DNA from: Candidatus Neomarinimicrobiota bacterium
GTDB taxonomy: Bacteria; Fidelibacterota; Marinisomatia; Marinisomatales; TCS55
Reading direction: 5' to 3'
DNA length: 64,000 nt
Assembly: GCA_018651745.1 (NCBI GenBank)
Contig: JABIDL010000022.1
Span: forward strand, 43,294-107,293
A program made the translations under genes and the position numbers. Positions 29,205-39,155 of this stretch are shown here, one piece after another; the first letter of the stretch is position 1; every line of letters starts with the position of its first letter. Below the pieces are notes generated by a model. The model was not told the DNA's origin. It made no database searches and saw only the letters and a list, made by a program, of their open reading frames with translations.

Positions 29205-30275
29205 ATGAAACCAGATTCTGATCGAAAACTGATCATTTTTATTTTTGGTGCATTATTTATCAGTTGTTCTGCGCCGACACCGGATCCAGAATCGATTCCA
29301 CCAGCCGAAACATCATTAACAATACTAAACCAAGGAACGAAGGCTGTCCTCACTATTCCGTATGGTGGTATTATTCCCCATAAGCCTATAAAATTTCTTT
29401 CTGCCGGAGCGCCAAAATCTATAATGAATCGCTGGGTTCCTTCGGGAATAGAAGATTCTCTTGCAGCGCTAATCGTTTCAACCGTAATTAAAAAAATTCC
29501 AAGCGGAGCATTTCAATATAAACTGTCTGACTTTAGCATCGAAAATGGGAATACAATTATTACATTTGCTATTGATTCAGCGATTATTATAGAGTCAATA
29601 AATGGATTATTTACGCGCTATCGCCAACATCAATCAATACCAATTGAACCTCTATTTTCTCATAATGGCAACCCTCCAACGCTAAGAGAAGTGGAGTCAA
29701 TTTCACTATCGCTTCCGTGCCAAGGTTATCCGGTTCCGAAACAAGCAAATCTTTTGCCGAATGCACCACGAACTTACAGGAACGGTATCCATCGGGGGAT
29801 TGACTTTTGGGCGGATTGGGGAACCCCAGTACGAGCTGTAGCTAATGGCACCGTAATTCGAGCGGATCATGGTTTTACTGAGGTAACGCCTGATTTCAGG
29901 GTAAAACTGCTGAAAATCGCCCATAAAACAGGGCATACACCATCAGATATTTTTAATCACATTCTACTTGGTCGAGCAGTTTTTATTGATCATGGGTTTG
30001 ACCTTGTTCCGGGCTATAGAGTTATTTCGATTTACGCTCATTTATCCGGTATCAGTAAACCGCTTTATCCCGGTGTTACCGTTGATAAAAATCAATTAAT
30101 CGGACATTCCGGGAATAGTGGAATAAAGGATGCAACATTGGGCGAAAGAACGGGTGCCCATCTGCACTGGGAATTGATTTTACAAAATGAAGGTGGGGAA
30201 TATTATCTTGGGCAAGGATTGAATTATAATGAATTATTTCCCTTACTTAACAATATCTTTAATCCCATAGAATAG
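29205..30275 (+). CDS. M23-family (LytM) metallopeptidase lipoprotein
   Basis: A 356-residue protein with a lipobox (ALFISC; lipidated Cys at about 22). The C-terminal M23 domain has HRGIDFWADWGTPVRAVANG (HxxxD ligands) and GAHLHWEL (HxH ligands). All zinc ligands are present, so it should be an active endopeptidase, most likely cutting peptidoglycan cross-bridges from the outer-membrane side. It carries an insertion between the two motif regions (HGFTEVTPDFRVKLL). Confidence 0.85.
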   Translation: MKPDSDRKLIIFIFGALFISCSAPTPDPESIPPAETSLTILNQGTKAVLTIPYGGIIPHKPIKFLSAGAPKSIMNRWVPSGIEDSLAALIVSTVIKKIPSGAFQYKLSDFSIENGNTIITFAIDSAIIIESINGLFTRYRQHQSIPIEPLFSHNGNPPTLREVESISLSLPCQGYPVPKQANLLPNAPRTYRNGIHRGIDFWADWGTPVRAVANGTVIRADHGFTEVTPDFRVKLLKIAHKTGHTPSDIFNHILLGRAVFIDHGFDLVPGYRVISIYAHLSGISKPLYPGVTVDKNQLIGHSGNSGIKDATLGERTGAHLHWELILQNEGGEYYLGQGLNYNELFPLLNNIFNPIE

Positions 30276-30282
30276 TAACAAT

Positions 30283-30316
30283 AAAAAAGCCCCCCAAAAA
30301 CGGGAGGCTTTTTTAT
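30283..30316. terminator. Bidirectional rho-independent terminator
   Basis: A hairpin (AGCCCCCC and GGGAGGCT, one mismatch, loop of five A) is flanked by A-rich and T-rich runs. It ends the M23 gene on the + strand, and because of the flanking A-tract it may also stop transcripts of the CADD-type gene arriving on the minus strand. Confidence 0.85.
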
Positions 30317-30543
30317 TTATCTGTTTAAATCAGATTAACTACAACCATTTGGGTCATTATCATTCCGGGCAGATTGATTTGCCGGCGCAGAAACGTTTGA
30401 ATTAGCCTTCCCAGCTGGACCTCATTTGAAACTATTTATAAGTAATAATAATATATTTAGCCTTAGGTAATTCATTTAGTCAGTAGTGGCATTATTGAAA
30501 CAATTGGCTCAACTTAAGGAGCGTAGCGCTTATGAAATGAATA

Positions 30544-31215
30544 CTAACAATACGCTTTTTCAACTCCCGTTAAGAAATTATTCAAGGCAAGCAGGGCCTC
30601 TTTTATGGCTGACATTGTTTGGTCTTGTTTTTCTTTTGAATCATTTAGTTCCACAATCAATTTTCGAATCACCTCTCTATGCCAAATATCCGCATGCATG
30701 TGTACCGTGAAAAATTTGAGTGTGTTTTCATCGGTAATTCCATAAAACTTTTGAAGCCCCTCCTTTTTGGTTTCAGAAATTTCAGGCTGCATGGATTCAT
30801 AGCTGTAAAGCGCGGCTAAACCAATATGATATTGGTCAGATTTTGCAAGATTCATGAACGTGGTAACTAGTTTTTCCGTTTCTTCTAATGCAATTGCATG
30901 ATTAACATCATTCCGACCGTTTCCCATTCCCTCAGCAAACCGCATCCATAATTCCGGATGATTTTCATCTCCCAATTCTTCATCCATGAGATTTTCTAAA
31001 ATAATTTGTCTGATTCGAATATCATCACAATTAGCATGAATTGCAGAAAGATAGCGCGGAAAAACCGATACATGTTTAAAATATTGTGAAGCGTATTTTT
31101 GAATGGCGTTTTTCTCTAATTCGCCCTTACTCCAAGCTTCATAAAAAGAGTGTTTTAATAAATGATTATCTTGAATAATCGAGTCAACCTGTTCGATAAA
31201 TGAATAGTTTTCCAT
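30544..31215 (-). CDS. CADD/TenA-like diiron oxygenase, candidate self-sacrificing pABA synthase
   Basis: A 223-residue all-helical protein of the haem-oxygenase fold. It carries Glu79, His86 (MDEELGDENH), Glu140 (SYESMQPE), His172, Asp176 and His179 (VHMHADIWHRE). This is the six-ligand diiron set of Chlamydia CADD at a constant offset of two residues, as I recall the numbering. The residues proposed there as sacrificial Tyr27 and amino-donor Lys152 fall on Tyr25 and Lys150 here. CADD makes p-aminobenzoate for folate from its own tyrosine. The ribosome site (AAAGGA) is visible. Homologues with other roles exist (PqqC/TenA-like), so function is inferred. Confidence 0.75.
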   Translation of the reverse strand: MENYSFIEQVDSIIQDNHLLKHSFYEAWSKGELEKNAIQKYASQYFKHVSVFPRYLSAIHANCDDIRIRQIILENLMDEELGDENHPELWMRFAEGMGNGRNDVNHAIALEETEKLVTTFMNLAKSDQYHIGLAALYSYESMQPEISETKKEGLQKFYGITDENTLKFFTVHMHADIWHREVIRKLIVELNDSKEKQDQTMSAIKEALLALNNFLTGVEKAYC

Positions 31216-31352
31216 AATGTATCATCCTTTCGGTTTGGTTTGAATTATTACAAAGATTTTAATGTCAGATTAGATTAATAAAAAAGCACAATATTTTGAA
31301 GTTTTTTTTTGAACAGGATATCAGTATAATTATATCAATTCAATCAAAAATA

Positions 31353-31380
31353 AAAAAGGGACTGTTTCCAGTCCCTTTTT
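31353..31380 (-). terminator. Rho-independent terminator after PorV-like gene
   Basis: A perfect 12-bp inverted repeat (AAAAAGGGACTG and CAGTCCCTTTTT, loop TTTC) lies 25 bp beyond the stop of the PorV-like gene. On the minus strand the hairpin is followed by a T-run, so it ends the receptor/secreted protein/PorV-like transcript. Confidence 0.88.
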
Positions 31381-31404
31381 ATACCTAACTAATTGAGAGT
31401 TAAA

Positions 31405-32457
31405 TCAGAATCCAATCGTTACTTGTAAAACGCTAGAATTGCTAAAATAGCTATTCACAGTCCGCATAGAATAAGCAATACCCATATTCATGTCACCTAG
31501 GGGGACATTGAGGCCTGCGCCAAAAGTGGGACCCCAAATGGATTCTGTCCAGTTGGTCCACTGACTATCGGTAGCTGTGCCGGGTTGGTCATCGGTCATA
31601 TTCTGCGTTGACATTCCACCCGCGACCCAAGCCGGGCCCATGGTATATTTACCTGCAAAGGAAACTGTATTCACAGAAAAAGAATTGTTATCAAACGCAC
31701 CCATGAGACTCAAACCGGGCATGGGTTTATAATTAACACCAATGCTTAATGTTGCCGGAAGATCAAAAGCCTCTGCCTTCACTCTGAACCTCTCCGAAGA
31801 AGAACCCGATTGGGATCCCTCCGGTGTGAGCGTTTGTTCTAAATCTGATCCCTGATATTCTAAACGAGATCCAAGATTTCTGAGAACCACTCCAATTGCA
31901 ATCGGCTGATCTGCGAATTGATATTGTACGCCCATATCAACTGCAACGCCATTCGCACCGGTATTAATTATCTGCTCTGAAACAAGCTTCAGGCTGGTGC
32001 CAAACCGAACGCGATCGAAAAATGATTTCGAATAGGCAGCTGTAATGGTTGAAAAACTGGGTGAATAATTTTCACCGGTGCCTTCTGTATTATCAGCTGT
32101 AGTAACCGGAATATCGCCAAAATCCAAGGTCTTTATAGAGAGACCAAAGGATCCGCCATTTCCAAGGTTGGCTACAAAGCCTGAGAAAAATACATTTACA
32201 TCGGCAATGTAATCCATCTGTGAGACAGTACCTTGAAAACCGCCTTTGGCAGCACCAATTCCTGCTGGGTTTGAGAATAAAGCTTCTACGCCGCTAGCTG
32301 TGGCAGTATTAGCCGCTCCTAAGGCTATATTCTGAGCACCCACAGGAATTAAGAGCTGTGACGCTCCAGCTGTTCCTGAGGATTTTATAGTCCCTGCTAT
32401 CGCCATAGACGCAAACAGAAATACACTGCTTACGAAGATTTTTGATTGAGTTTTCAT
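31405..32457 (-). CDS. PorV-like outer-membrane protein (UPF0164/PorV family)
   Basis: A 350-residue barrel protein with a signal peptide (about 21 residues, ending ASMAIAG). The PorV hallmark AGASQLLIPVGAQNIALG is followed by ALFSNPAGI, with the conserved Asn-Pro-Ala. Strand-turn repeats include GVAVDMGVQYQF. PorV acts in type IX secretion as the receptor that carries substrates to the cell surface. It is encoded directly after a protein with a T9SS-like C-terminal domain, which supports a joint function. Family call firm; role inferred. Confidence 0.8.
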   Translation of the reverse strand: MKTQSKIFVSSVFLFASMAIAGTIKSSGTAGASQLLIPVGAQNIALGAANTATASGVEALFSNPAGIGAAKGGFQGTVSQMDYIADVNVFFSGFVANLGNGGSFGLSIKTLDFGDIPVTTADNTEGTGENYSPSFSTITAAYSKSFFDRVRFGTSLKLVSEQIINTGANGVAVDMGVQYQFADQPIAIGVVLRNLGSRLEYQGSDLEQTLTPEGSQSGSSSERFRVKAEAFDLPATLSIGVNYKPMPGLSLMGAFDNNSFSVNTVSFAGKYTMGPAWVAGGMSTQNMTDDQPGTATDSQWTNWTESIWGPTFGAGLNVPLGDMNMGIAYSMRTVNSYFSNSSVLQVTIGF

Positions 32458-32478
32458 AATTAATTCCTTCCTTACGGT

Positions 32479-35400
32479 TTAATATCGGTCAATTCTTTGT
32501 TCTGGCTGAACAACGCCCAACTTTAACACTTTCTCACCTGATGCTGTAGTTACATGGGCAAGATACATTCCGCTGGCTACGGGAATTCCGAAATTATTCT
32601 TCACGTCCCATACAGCATATTGCGATCCTACATCACTACCATCAATCACCTTAACGATTGTTCCAGCTAAGTCAAAGATTCGGATTGAATAATCACCTGT
32701 TTCCGGCAGATGGGTAAACTGTATCTGCTGGTCAACTGTATTCCGTTCTTCCGGATTAAATCCGAAATAAGGATTTGGCCATACATTGATGTTGTCAGAT
32801 GAATAGGTAGCCACTTCACCTTTATTTGAACTGGTTGAAAAGGTGAATACATCGGAGCTATTATTAGGCTTGGTGGTAACCATTCTAAAAATTGTCCCCG
32901 TTTCAGGTATCACAGCATCAACATTAGCTGGGAAGGTAGGATCATTTACATCGCCACCATTCCAATTCGCGAAGGTCATGTTCAATAGAACAACAGATGT
33001 GATCTGCCCAGACACTCCTAAATAATTAGGACTTGAGGCCCAGATGTAACCGGTCATTGCACCATTTGAAGTTGGATCAGCTGTAAGAGCAGCAATAATA
33101 GCGTCATAGCCAGTTGTCCCGGGTTCTTGTAGATAATGTTCCAATACATAAAAACTTTCCATGTATGGATCATTTGTACCGCCTGAAACAGCATGGTCGC
33201 CGGCAGCTAAGTCCCAAACGCCATTGCCATCTGGATCCCAGTACATTGGTAACAATTGGAAATCATCTGCTGGGTCTGCAACAACGCCAACATTCCAAAC
33301 TTCCATCGGTATATCAATGAATACACCGTTAGCATCATCCCACATTTTTCCACCGGTTGCGGTAAAGCGAAATTCAAAGTCATCTGGAATTAGGTGTTTA
33401 ATACCACCATTTGGATTTCCATAACCTGCTGTGTAACGAGTGATATACGGGTAAAAATCCTCGTAGTTCTTATTAGAACTGTTAGAGGTTGTGATAAACC
33501 AAGTAGAACCATTTGTCTGTTGATTTCCAATATTCGTTCTACCCATTCCAGGATACCCATTATAATCTGCCGCTGCACCTGCATAGCCGGAAATATCCCC
33601 ACCCGCATTTGCTGTTGCATAAAAATCCTTAAACTCTAGTGGAGGACCATCAACTTCAATTAAAAATCCTTCAACTACGGGGTTTGAGCTGGCGCCAACA
33701 GTGGTGGCATCGATGAAATCTACACCACCTTGAATAGTTACCTCCGATGCAATTGCTGCGCCGTCTGTCGAATTGGTTAAGGTCCAGTTTGTTACACTGG
33801 AACCATCGCTTAATGTATCTGCGAAGGATACGGAATAACTATCACCCGTAAGTCCAGTAGGATCAACCACCGTTAATGTAACAGAACCGTCAGATGCACC
33901 CGCTGAATGAGTCGCGGCAAACGCTGAACCAACAGTAGCAGTACTATCTGTTGCTGCCCAATTATTTAGCACCTGCGGACGAATGGTCATTATTTGCAAA
34001 GGGCTTTCCAAGGTTTTTGGAATACCATATTGGTTGTATCCATATGCAACCACCGCAAAATAATAGACACGGTTGGTTATTAAGGGTGAATTATTATTGA
34101 GTGCATCTACATCAATTTGGATATATCGCTTTATACCCGAATCATTCCCAAACTGCACTCTACGATTAATGGTTTCACCATAATTGGGATCAAACACATC
34201 ATCAAAAATTTCTGTAATATTATTGATCAGGTCATAGGTTGCAATGCGTTTTATATTTCCCGTTCCCGAAGCTGTCTCATATTGATACACATTATATCCT
34301 TCAAATTTAAAGGTGGTATTTTGACCTTGGAATGTGGTATCAATTGACCCGACCAGCATCACGTTATACACCCAAATTGTATCATATTCAAACCCTGTTG
34401 GTCCGGTAGTAACATCAACCGTAAATGCTGTATCTATTACCTCCACATGTTCTGAGGTTATAGTTGAAACCCAACTTGTATCCCAAGTAGTGTCGTAGGC
34501 CACAGGAATTGGTAGTTTATCAATAACATCTGTAACCGAATACGATTCAGCCGCATTATCCCATGTCATAATAATTTGATCTTCCAAAGTTGTCACAGAC
34601 ACTTCAGGTGCCGGTGGCGACTCAGGCAACGCAAATTGAATATCATAAGCAAGCTGCGCCAATGCATCTACTTCTTTTAAATAATTTAAAGATTGTAACG
34701 GTCCGCCGGCAGCTGCCATGAAAATCGCAAAAACAACTTCCTGCGAATCTCCAGGAGCCATCGTAAATGGGCCGGTGTTCATTAGAAAACGTCTATCGCC
34801 TGAAGGAAAGGCTCCATCGGCATCTATGTATTCAGTATCTGAATCGCCTGTATCCAGAGATGGATCTCCAGGGTGAACGAAGTTAGAGCCACCGGTTACC
34901 CAATCGGGGAAGGGTTCACCAGTCTTCATCAAACCTTGCATCAGGTTATAAGTTTCTTCAGCATAATTAGGATCACTCCAAAGGGGATCATCAGTATTAA
35001 TATATTTGACAAAAGAACTCATACTGAGGTTTTTAAAACCCGGTTGAGACTGTCCAAACATAAAAGCTGTATCACCGGCTGAGGCAACCATTGGTCCTTG
35101 AAAAAAGTCATACCCTACGGCCGGCGTTCCACCGGAATAACCTGCATAATCTGAATCCACTCCATCGTTATAACAAAAACCGAGACCGAGAGTAGTATCA
35201 CAACCTACCCAGTCATCACCTGCGTTGCCAAGGTCGGGGTCAGACCATAATCCTATATATAGATCATCAATCGTATTTCCGCCCTTGTTAATGATCAATT
35301 CCTTTACAAACATCATATCACCAAATGCATCCGGTCTATCAAAACCAAAAATTGTTGTTTGCACCTCCACGCCCAAAGGAAGGGTCCCAAAAATTGTGTG

Positions 35401-35985
35401 AGCCGTGGCGTCTCCATCATTGCTGACATACCAGACGACTTGATCTCCTATAAATTCGGGATAATCATTTCCATTGGGAAGTGGATCGTAAGTTCCATCG
35501 CTGTCCACATCAACCCAGGGTGCGCCATATGCTACCGGCCAGTTTTGAAAATCGCTATTGGCAAGAGGATCCGCAAGATCTGATTTACTAACCTTATACA
35601 ATTTATGAGTAGAAGAGGACGCATCACCACCATACGGACCGGAAACATTCTCAGGACCATATTCGGCGCAAGCTGTTCTAATTCCTCCATCTACCTTACC
35701 CGCCATCCATACTCCGGAAGCATATACTGTATATGTGTGATTATCTTTTGGCCATTCCATGCCGGAGTGACCTGTAACACGGTGACTAACAATCATACCG
35801 TTGTTTTCCAGATCATCACGAACACGGTTTCCATCAAAGTCTCCAGTTGACGCTACCGACGTCTTGTAGGAAGGCGACATATTGCCAACAACTGTTGCGT
35901 TTGATTTTTTGGCCAGCAAAGAACCATTCCAAAACAGAACGGTTATTGCGAGCGATCCAACAATATTATATTTGGAAATTTTCAT
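32479..35985 (-). CDS. Large secreted protein with FlgD/T9SS-like C-terminal sorting domain
   Basis: A 1168-residue protein with a signal peptide (KYNIVGSLAITVLFW, ending LLAKK). The N-terminal half has aromatic-rich repeats (WMAGKVDGG, GDQVVWYVSNDGD) and metal-site-like DxDxD segments (DVDSDGTYDP). Fibronectin/Ig-like strands fill the middle. The last 90 residues match the FlgD-Ig/T9SS type A pattern: NIWPNPYFGFNPEER, then GDYSIRIFDLAGTIVKVI and GIPVASGMYLAHV. It lies between the TonB receptor and the PorV-like gene. I infer a surface protein exported with their help; its activity is unknown. Confidence 0.8.
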   Translation of the reverse strand: MKISKYNIVGSLAITVLFWNGSLLAKKSNATVVGNMSPSYKTSVASTGDFDGNRVRDDLENNGMIVSHRVTGHSGMEWPKDNHTYTVYASGVWMAGKVDGGIRTACAEYGPENVSGPYGGDASSSTHKLYKVSKSDLADPLANSDFQNWPVAYGAPWVDVDSDGTYDPLPNGNDYPEFIGDQVVWYVSNDGDATAHTIFGTLPLGVEVQTTIFGFDRPDAFGDMMFVKELIINKGGNTIDDLYIGLWSDPDLGNAGDDWVGCDTTLGLGFCYNDGVDSDYAGYSGGTPAVGYDFFQGPMVASAGDTAFMFGQSQPGFKNLSMSSFVKYINTDDPLWSDPNYAEETYNLMQGLMKTGEPFPDWVTGGSNFVHPGDPSLDTGDSDTEYIDADGAFPSGDRRFLMNTGPFTMAPGDSQEVVFAIFMAAAGGPLQSLNYLKEVDALAQLAYDIQFALPESPPAPEVSVTTLEDQIIMTWDNAAESYSVTDVIDKLPIPVAYDTTWDTSWVSTITSEHVEVIDTAFTVDVTTGPTGFEYDTIWVYNVMLVGSIDTTFQGQNTTFKFEGYNVYQYETASGTGNIKRIATYDLINNITEIFDDVFDPNYGETINRRVQFGNDSGIKRYIQIDVDALNNNSPLITNRVYYFAVVAYGYNQYGIPKTLESPLQIMTIRPQVLNNWAATDSTATVGSAFAATHSAGASDGSVTLTVVDPTGLTGDSYSVSFADTLSDGSSVTNWTLTNSTDGAAIASEVTIQGGVDFIDATTVGASSNPVVEGFLIEVDGPPLEFKDFYATANAGGDISGYAGAAADYNGYPGMGRTNIGNQQTNGSTWFITTSNSSNKNYEDFYPYITRYTAGYGNPNGGIKHLIPDDFEFRFTATGGKMWDDANGVFIDIPMEVWNVGVVADPADDFQLLPMYWDPDGNGVWDLAAGDHAVSGGTNDPYMESFYVLEHYLQEPGTTGYDAIIAALTADPTSNGAMTGYIWASSPNYLGVSGQITSVVLLNMTFANWNGGDVNDPTFPANVDAVIPETGTIFRMVTTKPNNSSDVFTFSTSSNKGEVATYSSDNINVWPNPYFGFNPEERNTVDQQIQFTHLPETGDYSIRIFDLAGTIVKVIDGSDVGSQYAVWDVKNNFGIPVASGMYLAHVTTASGEKVLKLGVVQPEQRIDRY

Positions 35986-36014
35986 AATTACCTCTTTACC
36001 CTTTTATGTTTGAA

Positions 36015-39000
36015 TTAAATATTGACCTGTAAACCAAAACGCACCATTCTTGGAATTCCCCAATTCCCTGGAGAACTTAGGCGATCCAAATACAGAGCAT
36101 TCCCATCTGTTCCGGGATAATTAGCTTTTTGAGATGAAACCCAAGCTCTGCCTTCCGGAGTTTCCAACCAAGCATCGTCGTCTGCTTGACCACTAGCCGT
36201 ATAGACATCATATACATTTTCCTGGTTCAGCATATTCAAAACCAGTACATAAGCATTCAAACGAACGCCGCCCACGTTAAAACCTTTGTCGGCGCGAATG
36301 TCCAATCGGGATGTCCAAGGCTTTCTGCCTGAATTAACAGCTGCAGTCGGAATATTCCAACCGCGCCCAAACACTTCGCTTTGTATGGTAGATGGAGTGT
36401 AAGCCTGTCCGCTTCCAAATGTAACCACACTATTCACACCAAAGTCATATCGGCTATTGCGGTAATCCACCATAAGCGATCCTGTATGATTTTGATCATA
36501 CGACAATCGGTTTAATGTGGTTGGATATGTATCACCCGTCCATGCAATATTAAAATTATTAGCCGCCGCAGAACCTGTTCCGCGAGCGTCCATGTAGGTG
36601 TAGTTAAAATCGGCCATAAAACCCTTAACCCGGCGAAGACTCAAGTTCACTGAGAACCCTGTTGTTACACCATAATCACCGTTTTGGTATTGGGCCCAGC
36701 TAAATTCTGAACCGTCCACATATGCTCGCGTTTCAGCAGAAGGATACCCGCGATTTTTCATAAAAATATAATCCCGGATTTCCTTGTAATACCCCGTTAC
36801 ATGTACGGCAGCATTTTGACCTATTTGCTGATCAAACCCAACTTCGTATGACGTTGTTCTCTCCGGCTTTAAACCCGGGTTTGGAGAAACGGTCATGTTG
36901 CCCTGTGTCAGATTTGCATCAAGATGTGTGTCAGAAAGATATAAAAGATTCATCGGAGGCGCCTGCCAATAGGTCCCATACTGAGCATGGAACACTGTCT
37001 TATCCGTTACCGGGAAAGCAAAACCAAGCCTTGGATGAATCGCAGTGTGTGTTTCTACTGCTTTCCAGGCATGGGTGCCGGCCGCTAAGCCAAGGGGACC
37101 GTCCCCCGGGGCGCCATTTCTATCAATGCGTCCGTTCGTTGTGTAAACATAGTCAAAGCCTTCGCTTGTTCCATCTGGTGCCTGAGCATTGGGGTTGAAA
37201 GATTCAAATGCCAAGCCGAATTGGACAACCACGTCTTTGAGTTCAATCTTATCTTGGACATATAAGCGCATTTCAACCGGTTTGCCGGGTTCCTGACCGT
37301 GGTCTGTTTCTGCATAGCTGTCTGTCTCATCCCCGAAAATATTGTAACCAATATTATGGACATAAGCATTTCGGTACACAGCAAAATTCCAATCAGCCAA
37401 ATCGGCGGCATCGTTGACTCCGTCGCCATTATAATCACCGGCCTCCTCTATCGAAACAGAACCATCATAATTTGTATCAATCATAGCTATGTTTTGATAA
37501 ATCTCTCGACCTTGCGACATGCGATATTCACGGATCGTGGTTGAATAATATTCTAATCCCGCCTTGAGCTCGTGAACACCCGTTTGGCTAACAAAATCCG
37601 TTCTCAACCCTGTCGTATTTTGATCGCGATCTACCCAATCGCCAATTTGAGATCCATACCCTGAAAAATTTACAAGGCCCGGTACAGCAAGGGTGTTTTG
37701 ACCATGATCTCTATAATAATAGGTGGCAGCATCAACAGACGTTGAACGCTTCCCGAGATTTTCTATATTATCCCTTCCATAAAGATTGGGATTCCCATCT
37801 TCCTGATGGTACATATTCAAACTGGCAATTGCTTTTACATAAGACTTAGGAGACAAAGCAAACGTTGCATTTAAATATCCATAGGTGTGGTTTGATTTAT
37901 AATTGGCGTTGTTTTCCCAGTTCAGTAGCTGATAGCTATGCGAATAGGTGTTTTCATCATATCCATAGTACCCACCACCAACTTTAATTCTTAAAGGACT
38001 CATATCAAAAAGTAAGTTCCCAAAAAATTTCGTGGTTTTATCACCGGAATTTCTTTTGGGACCATATTTTCTGGCATAATTAGAAGCGGTAACATAGGTC
38101 GTGTCATACACGCTTCCACCGCCAACCTTTAAGCTGTCCATCGTCGTGTTGTCTTTAACAAATTGTTCTGCATAAATCATTCCTGTAGGCAGATCCGTCG
38201 CGTAATTTCCTGATGTGGGCGTATAGGTTGTGTCATAACCCATCGCTTCCCATTGATCTTGGGAATAAACAGCTACGTCTGCAAAAGGCGCCGGAGCAAA
38301 AGAAGGGCTATTATCTAAAGAAGATTCAATTTCAGCATTCAAATACCAACGAATATTATTTGATAATGGACCGCCAACATTAAAATTAAAAATTTGGTTT
38401 CCATAACTGTACAGCGCATCTTTATCTAATCCTGGGGTTGTACTTCCCAAATCTTGGACCATTTCTACACCGCCCGAAATCCGGTCTCCACCGCTTTTGG
38501 TAGCCACATTAATAACTCCGCCATTTGCGCCGCCATATTCAGCTGAAAAGCCACCAGCCTGAACTGAAATTTGTTCGGTACCACTTTGGCTTAAAGATGT
38601 GGTTAAATTGCCACCACTCCAGCGGTTTTTAACCAAAACACCATCAACATAATAAGCGTTGTCGCCACTACGACCACCACGGAAATGCCCATCCACAACA
38701 CCCGTTTGAAGATTCACTACACTGCTAACGTCTCTCAATGGTAAAGCTTGAATGACTTCAGCGTCTACAATTTGTGTAGTGTTGGTTGCGTTTTTATTAA
38801 TAAGAGGTCTCTCAGCAACAACGGTTACGCTTTCACCTTCAACCGAGGCCACATCAAGACTGAAATCTTGAACTGTTGTTAAATCGGGATTAACGCGAAT
38901 GTTATTAACCGTTAGCGTTTTATACCCGATGTGCTGTGCTTGAACGGAGTAATTCCCGACAGGAGCGTCCAGAATGTAAAACCGTCCACCTTCATCGGTG

Positions 39001-39155
39001 GCTGCACCCAAAGATGTGCCGACTACTAGGACATTTGCGCCTGCAAGAGCTTCGCCATCAGCAGATTGTACTGAACCTGCCAATTTACCAGACGTCTGAG
39101 CCAAAACAATGGCCGGAAGAACAGCTATCGCAAGAAAAAGAGTAAGCTTTTTCAT
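36015..39155 (-). CDS. TonB-dependent receptor with carboxypeptidase-regulatory domain and EF-hand-like insert
   Basis: A 1046-residue receptor with signal peptide (MKKLTLFLAIAVLPAIVLA). A regulatory domain lies at about 22-105 (GKLAGSVQSADGEALAGAN) and a plug at about 110-230 (LPLRDVSSVVNLQTGV, YYVDGVLVKN). A long barrel follows and ends in RMVRFGLQVNI. About residues 557-587 (37395-37485) contain two Asp/Asn-rich calcium-loop motifs, DTNYDGSVSIEE and DYNGDGVNDAAD, in what should be an extracellular loop. It starts 7 nt after GGAGG. Upstream lie a sigma70-like promoter and a CRP/FNR-type palindrome. It probably imports an unknown substrate. Confidence 0.88.
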   Translation of the reverse strand: MKKLTLFLAIAVLPAIVLAQTSGKLAGSVQSADGEALAGANVLVVGTSLGAATDEGGRFYILDAPVGNYSVQAQHIGYKTLTVNNIRVNPDLTTVQDFSLDVASVEGESVTVVAERPLINKNATNTTQIVDAEVIQALPLRDVSSVVNLQTGVVDGHFRGGRSGDNAYYVDGVLVKNRWSGGNLTTSLSQSGTEQISVQAGGFSAEYGGANGGVINVATKSGGDRISGGVEMVQDLGSTTPGLDKDALYSYGNQIFNFNVGGPLSNNIRWYLNAEIESSLDNSPSFAPAPFADVAVYSQDQWEAMGYDTTYTPTSGNYATDLPTGMIYAEQFVKDNTTMDSLKVGGGSVYDTTYVTASNYARKYGPKRNSGDKTTKFFGNLLFDMSPLRIKVGGGYYGYDENTYSHSYQLLNWENNANYKSNHTYGYLNATFALSPKSYVKAIASLNMYHQEDGNPNLYGRDNIENLGKRSTSVDAATYYYRDHGQNTLAVPGLVNFSGYGSQIGDWVDRDQNTTGLRTDFVSQTGVHELKAGLEYYSTTIREYRMSQGREIYQNIAMIDTNYDGSVSIEEAGDYNGDGVNDAADLADWNFAVYRNAYVHNIGYNIFGDETDSYAETDHGQEPGKPVEMRLYVQDKIELKDVVVQFGLAFESFNPNAQAPDGTSEGFDYVYTTNGRIDRNGAPGDGPLGLAAGTHAWKAVETHTAIHPRLGFAFPVTDKTVFHAQYGTYWQAPPMNLLYLSDTHLDANLTQGNMTVSPNPGLKPERTTSYEVGFDQQIGQNAAVHVTGYYKEIRDYIFMKNRGYPSAETRAYVDGSEFSWAQYQNGDYGVTTGFSVNLSLRRVKGFMADFNYTYMDARGTGSAAANNFNIAWTGDTYPTTLNRLSYDQNHTGSLMVDYRNSRYDFGVNSVVTFGSGQAYTPSTIQSEVFGRGWNIPTAAVNSGRKPWTSRLDIRADKGFNVGGVRLNAYVLVLNMLNQENVYDVYTASGQADDDAWLETPEGRAWVSSQKANYPGTDGNALYLDRLSSPGNWGIPRMVRFGLQVNI

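Noticed and set aside
32667-35850. Many 60-87 codon antisense frames inside the large secreted protein
   Set aside because: Their amino-acid composition and positions are typical of shadows of a long gene; none has a ribosome site or known motif.
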